Shown one piece after another: positions 59,598 to 64,000 of a DNA stretch of 64,000 nucleotides. Numbering within the stretch: the stretch's first letter is position 1; each line of letters opens with the position of its first letter. Location of the stretch: assembly GCF_011397635.1 (NCBI RefSeq), contig NC_064770.1, positions 8,673,826 to 8,737,825 on the forward strand. The letters run 5' to 3'. Source of the DNA: Epinephelus fuscoguttatus. Lineage: Eukaryota > Chordata > Actinopteri > Perciformes > Serranidae. The translations under genes were made by a program, and so were the position numbers. The notes beneath the pieces are model-generated. The model worked only from the letters and a program-made list of their open reading frames with translations, did no database searches and was not told the DNA's origin.

Positions 59598-61059
59598 ATA
59601 TTCTAGTTTCTTCAAAATAGCCACCCTTTGCTCTGATTACTGCTTTGCACACTCTTGGCATTCTCTCCATGAGCTTCAAGAGGTAGTCACCTGAAATGGT
59701 TTCCACTTCACAGGTGTGCCTTATCAGGGTTAATTAGTGGAATTTCTTGCTTTATCAATGGGGTTGGGACCATCAGTTGTGTTGTGCAGAAGTCAGGTCA
59801 ATACACAGCCGACAGCCCTATTGGACAACTGTTAAAATTCATATTATGGCAAGAACCAATCAGCTAACTAAAGAAAAACGAGTGGCCATCATTACTTTAA
59901 GAAATGAAGGTCAGTCAGTCCGGAAAATTGCAAAAACTTTAAATGTGTCCCCAAGTGGAGTCGCAAAAACCATCAAGCGCTACAAGGAAACTGGCACACA
60001 TGAGGACCGACCCAGGAAAGGAAGACCAAGAGTCACCTCTGCTTCTGAGGATAAGTTCATCCGAGTCACCAGCCTCAGAAATCACAAGTTAACAGCAGCT
60101 CAGATCAGAGACCAGATGAATGCCACACAGAGTTCTAGCAGCAGACCCATCTCTAGAACAACTGTTAAGAGGAGACTGCGAATCAGGCCTTCATGGTCAA
60201 ATAGCTGCTAGGAAACCACTGCTAAGGAGAGGCAACAAGCAGAAGAGATTTGTTTGGGCCAAGAAACACAAGGAATGGACATTAGACCAGTGGAAATCTG
60301 TGCTTTGGTCTGATGAGTCCAAATTTGAGATCTTTGGTTCCAACCACCGTGTCTTTGTGAGACGCAGAAAAGGTGAACGGATGGATTCCACATGCCTGGT
60401 TCCCACTGTGAAGCATGGAGGAGGAGGTGTGATGGTGTGGGGGTGTTTTGCTGGTGACACTGTTGGGGATTTATTCAAAATTGAAGGCACACTGAACCAG
60501 CATGGCTACCACAGCATCCTGCAGCGACATGCCATCACATCCGGTTTGCGTTTAGTTGGACGATCATTTATTTTTCAACAGGACAAAGACCCCAAACACA
60601 CCTCCAGGCTGTGTAAGGGCTATTTGACCAAGAAGGAGAGTGATGGAGTGCTGCGGCAGATGACCTGGCCTCCACAGTCACCGGACCTGAACCCAATCCA
60701 GATGGTTTGGGGTGAGCTGGACCGCAGAGTGAAGGCAAAGGGGCCAACAAGTGCTAAACACCTCTGGGACCTCCTTCAAGACTGTTGGAAAACCATTTCA
60801 GGTGACTACCTCTTGAAGCTCATGGAGAGAATGCCAAGAGTGTGCAAAGCAGTAATCAGAGCAAAGGGTGGCTATTTTGAAGAAACTAGAATATAAAACA
60901 TGTTTTCAGTTATTTCAGCTTTTTTTGTTAAGTACATAACTCCACATGTGTTCATTCATAGTTTTGATGCCTTCAGTGAGAATCTACAATGTAAATAGTC
61001 ATGAAAATAAAGAAAACGCATTGAATGAGAAGGTGTGGCCAAACTTTTGGCCTGTACTG
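59598..61059 (+). mobile_element. Tc1/mariner-like transposon, copy C, left end truncated
   Basis: Same family as copies A and B but in plus orientation. The right inverted repeat is complete (ends GGCCTGTACTG at 61059). The outer 165 bp or so of the left repeat is missing, and homology starts at ATATTCTAGTTTC next to ATATTC-rich sequence. It sits inside duplication copy 2 and is followed by TGTG and TA runs. Confidence 0.93.
59846..60896 (+). pseudogene. Defective Tc1 transposase (copy C)
   Basis: MARTNQLTKEKRVAIITLRN, helix-turn-helix and GRPRV are intact. Compared with copies A and B, two bases (CG) are missing at about 60,180, which shifts the frame. The downstream frame has LWSDESKFEIF, FIFQQDKDPKHT and PDLNPIQMVWGELD to FEETRI and stop. 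The third catalytic residue is Gln (CAG 60699-60701), as in copy A. The frameshift is the only frame break, making this the least damaged copy. Confidence 0.93.
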
Positions 61060-61063
61060 TGTG

Positions 61064-61070
<7 letters not shown>

Positions 61071-61111
<41 letters not shown>
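61071..61111. repeat. (TA)n microsatellite beside Tc1 copy C
   Basis: About 20 TA units between the right end of Tc1 copy C and the resumption of duplication homology at AGTCTCAGTAATATG. Confidence 0.96.
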
Positions 61112-61116
<5 letters not shown>

Positions 61117-64000
61117 AGTAATATGTTTTAGCTTCTTTTGATTTCACGTTATATATTTCGTTTGACTATCATTTTTCAAAATGATACATTTCTTAATAAA
61201 CATATTTTATAGTCGCTTTAGCCTGATTGTCTTTTTCATATTCGAACTTCCAGATGTTTCAGATGAGTACAACCAAACTGGACAAAAGAGTGGCTGTAAA
61301 ACACGAGCAGCTTCACATAAAATGACTCGTGATCTAAATGTGGTATAGGAGCACCAGAACTTCACTGTGGTTGCTGTCTCTGGCCTCTACAGATTCATTT
61401 CTCAAACATCCAGTGTGAATATTAAACTCCCCGTCTTTGACTGCTCAACAACTTTCATGATTATCAGAATTCAAGGAAATGAAAATGCTACAAAGAGCCA
61501 TCTGCTGAGGCATGTTAAGACATCATTGAAAGAAAAAAGGAGTTAGGATCATGAAGGTGTGTAACAGTTATAACATTTCTAGTTTGTGCTTCTTATGTAT
61601 CATCATTACATCCTTGTCACAGAGTTAAAGATGAGTCCCTCTAAAACATAAAACCCACAAGGTTGTTTAAAGGGGACCCATTATACCTTCTCTTATTTTC
61701 TGTCATATCTATAATGTCACAGTGTCCGACGTTCACACTGAATTTGGCCAAAGCTTCAAATGATGTGGTAGATTAATGTAAAAGTAATCTTTGTAAGAAT
61801 GGTCTCAGACCATTAGGAATACTCTGTTTCTTAAGTTTTTCTTCTACTTTTTTTGGGGACAAGCTGACGCCAGCTCATGATGCATTTCTTCATGTGGTCA
61901 TCTGCTCTATGCACTGGTGATGCACGGGTCGACCCACAACCCTTGGGTTCTGTGGGCTGACCTGCGCGTTGGATGGTTTGGGTTAAAAAATATTGTTGGT
62001 TTCTCTTGAGTGGATCTTAAAGTGACAAAGCAGCATTCTGAGTAAGTTATAACTTACAGAAACACTGCAGCAGTCCACCTTTCACCTTCTCTTCCCCTCT
62101 CTCTGTCTCTCCCAATCACACACAGCAAGCGGCTTCATCATCAGCCCTGCTGCGCTCGAGTTTCTGTTATACGCTATTTGACCTTATTAAATTTCTCCAG
62201 TCCACTATAAATATTTCCCTCTGAGAATATGCAGGACTAACACTGTGTCCTAACAGCAAGCAAGCCTCTCTTATGTTACATCATGTAAACAATCAAACAA
62301 CTGTACCGATCAGCTGGGAGCTCATGTAAACAAACCACGTATGATATCAGCTGTGCTCTAAAGATCACATTGGAGACCTAACCACTCAAATGATGAGTGA
62401 GTACTTGCTGTCTACCTACTTTTGTACTTTTTAAACAAAAAACGCACATTTTACATTGTGATATTTACTGATATTGACACACAATACAGCTAAAAGCAAG
62501 TTGGATATTATTTCCCAAACTTTCAGCTCTGGTTTTTGGGTTGGGTTCAGGTGATTTGCGAGGCAGGTGGGGCGAACTGGCTCTCGTAATGGGTTGGGCT
62601 GATGCAGGTTTAAAAACCCTGACCCATGCATGATTACCAGGCACGCTACAGCAAGTGTTTCCAACACACTGCTACATGAGCTACATGCTAATGTCAGGAA
62701 ACATGGAATCCTGCTTGCTGATGTTGTTTATTTCTCACCGATTTCAGATCATACTCCTACTGGAAGATGTCTGGATGCAAAGATTTGGTTTAGAAGCTTT
62801 TATTGGTAATTGTTCATGTTAGAAAGTGCCGCTGTACTCTGTTACAGTCACCCCCGGCTCAATGATGGTACAGATAATGAAGACCTGGAAACACTCTTTT
62901 GGGAGGAGGGCTCAGGAGACAGGCACTAAAATGGAACACTTCAGATGGTGTTCCAGCACAGACAGTATGAGGAAAATAACCATTGACCCTTAAAGCATGT
63001 AAACAAGTTCTAGTAGAAACTCAAAATACAAGGATGAATCTGAAAATGAGCAGAATAGGTCCTCTTTAACAGCATTTTGTGCAGCTCTGAAGGTTTCTCC
63101 AGGATTTGTAAACACTCTTCAAATCATCTTCTGCTGCTCAATAAACAACATTTTTTAACATGTTTCTAAAGTTGGGACGAGGATTTTTCATTCAAAGCAA
63201 ACATGATAGCTCCAGGGTTTCCTCGCACTAGATTGGCTGGCTGTTGCAAAATCAATATGAACTTTTAACTTCAACTCCACAGAGACTGATTTCAGCCTGG
63301 TGTCTGATCTGTAGCGCAGGAGGTGACTGAGTGAACGGTTTGTCTCAGACATTTTTAATTTCTTCTGACATTGTGACATGCTGCTCTAATTTAACACGGC
63401 AAAACAACACTACAATGTGATCATTTAATCAATCAAAGCTGGATCAGACGGATCCTCCTTATCAATATAGTTATTAGGCGCCAGTTAAACCCGCCACATC
63501 AGTCATTAAATATGCGGCCTTTGCTGTGTGTCTGCTCCTTTTTTTCTTCTGAAGCTTAATATTATATTTGATAAAAATGGCATAATTTCTTCCATCACTT
63601 TGAAAAACTCTGGGAAACCCTGAGCCAGAAAAGACAGACTGTCTAAATAAAACTAATTTTATGAGCTGAAACTGTGACTCAGATGTGAAAAAATACATAA
63701 GAGGGACAAACTGAAAATACTGACTGCCCATTCATACATCCATCTAGTACGGGGTGATGCTTATGAAAGTCTTCTTTTACAATATATGACCTTTGATATT
63801 GGGAGATCAATTTTGACACATAATTCTCACTGCATTTATTGTCATATCACCAAAGTGTCAAACCTGTCAACAGCGTATGTTTGTAAAATAAATCAGAGAA
63901 AAATCAACTGTAGAAACTGTTGAACTCTTGTTTTCTTGTTTTGAGACACATCTAATTTGCAATATTTGGTCATAAACTTTCTGTCTTTCTGAAGTTGTCA

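Larger units (their letters stand above)
58172..64000. repeat. Direct segmental duplication, copy 2
   Basis: Collinear with 30,476-34,858, same orientation, continuing to the window edge. Carries Tc1 copy C (59,598-61,059) at the site of the TA run in copy 1, about 65 bp of private sequence near 58,915-59,000, and a CCCACA/CGCACAC-rich variant of the microsatellite near 58,410-58,465. By alignment, a cdipt stop codon would lie about 130 bp beyond base 64,000. No coding exon falls inside the window part. Confidence 0.93.

Noticed and set aside
59846-60896. Tc1 copy C as an active transposase gene
   Set aside because: Frameshift at about 60,180, Gln at the third catalytic position and a missing left terminal repeat.
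30476-64000. LTR retrotransposon with the 4.4-kb direct repeats as LTRs
   Set aside because: The repeats are far too long and enclose cdipt and taok2; no gag/pol, primer-binding site or TG...CA ends were seen.

Overview
The window is nuclear DNA of a ray-finned fish, most likely a spiny-rayed (percomorph) teleost. The evidence is four intron-containing vertebrate genes, an AT-rich non-coding background, and several repeat families typical of teleosts: Tc1/mariner copies, hAT-type and palindromic MITEs, retroposon 3' tails and long TA, GT and GGA microsatellites. There is no operon structure, CRISPR array, tRNA or rRNA. All four genes lie on the minus strand and were assembled exon by exon from splice sites, reading phase and remembered family sequences.

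Layout, left to right. (1) 4,214-14,942: a Nemo-like kinase gene, best called nlk1, with 11 coding exons that join in phase to 475 codons plus stop. One Tc1 copy (A) sits in its ninth coding intron. (2) 21,872-28,817: maz (MYC-associated zinc finger protein), 7 coding exons, 466 codons, eight C2H2 fingers, with a GC-rich promoter region behind it. (3) 34,985-40,970: cdipt (phosphatidylinositol synthase), 6 coding exons, 212 codons. Tc1 copy B lies in intron 3, and a repeat carrying a perfect estrogen-response-element palindrome lies in intron 2. (4) 49,439-57,064: the 3' half of a TAO kinase gene (taok2) that looks like a decaying relic. It has coiled-coil and tail exons only, two internal blocks missing, two frameshifts and several transposon insertions.

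maz, cdipt and taok2 are neighbours in human 16p11.2, so this is a conserved block with nlk1 on one side. The gene products are not known to form one pathway.

The most interesting structure is a direct segmental duplication. The 4.4 kb 3' of cdipt (30,476-34,858) recurs at 58,172-64,000, where it is interrupted by Tc1 copy C. The second copy starts where upstream taok2 exons should be, and it runs out at the window end about 130 bp before the place where a second cdipt stop codon would lie. A tandem duplication of a roughly 28 kb cdipt-taok2(3' part) unit, with its junction in a taok2 intron, explains both the second copy and the headless, degenerate taok2. A false haplotype duplication in the assembly is the main alternative.

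I found no new type of biological system. The notable items are genome-structural: the duplication and taok2 relic, inter-TIR gene conversion in Tc1 copy B, a shared catalytic Glu-to-Gln change in Tc1 copies A and C, a hAT element with an exact 8-bp target duplication, and an orphan CRE-bearing GC-rich island near 42.9 kb.
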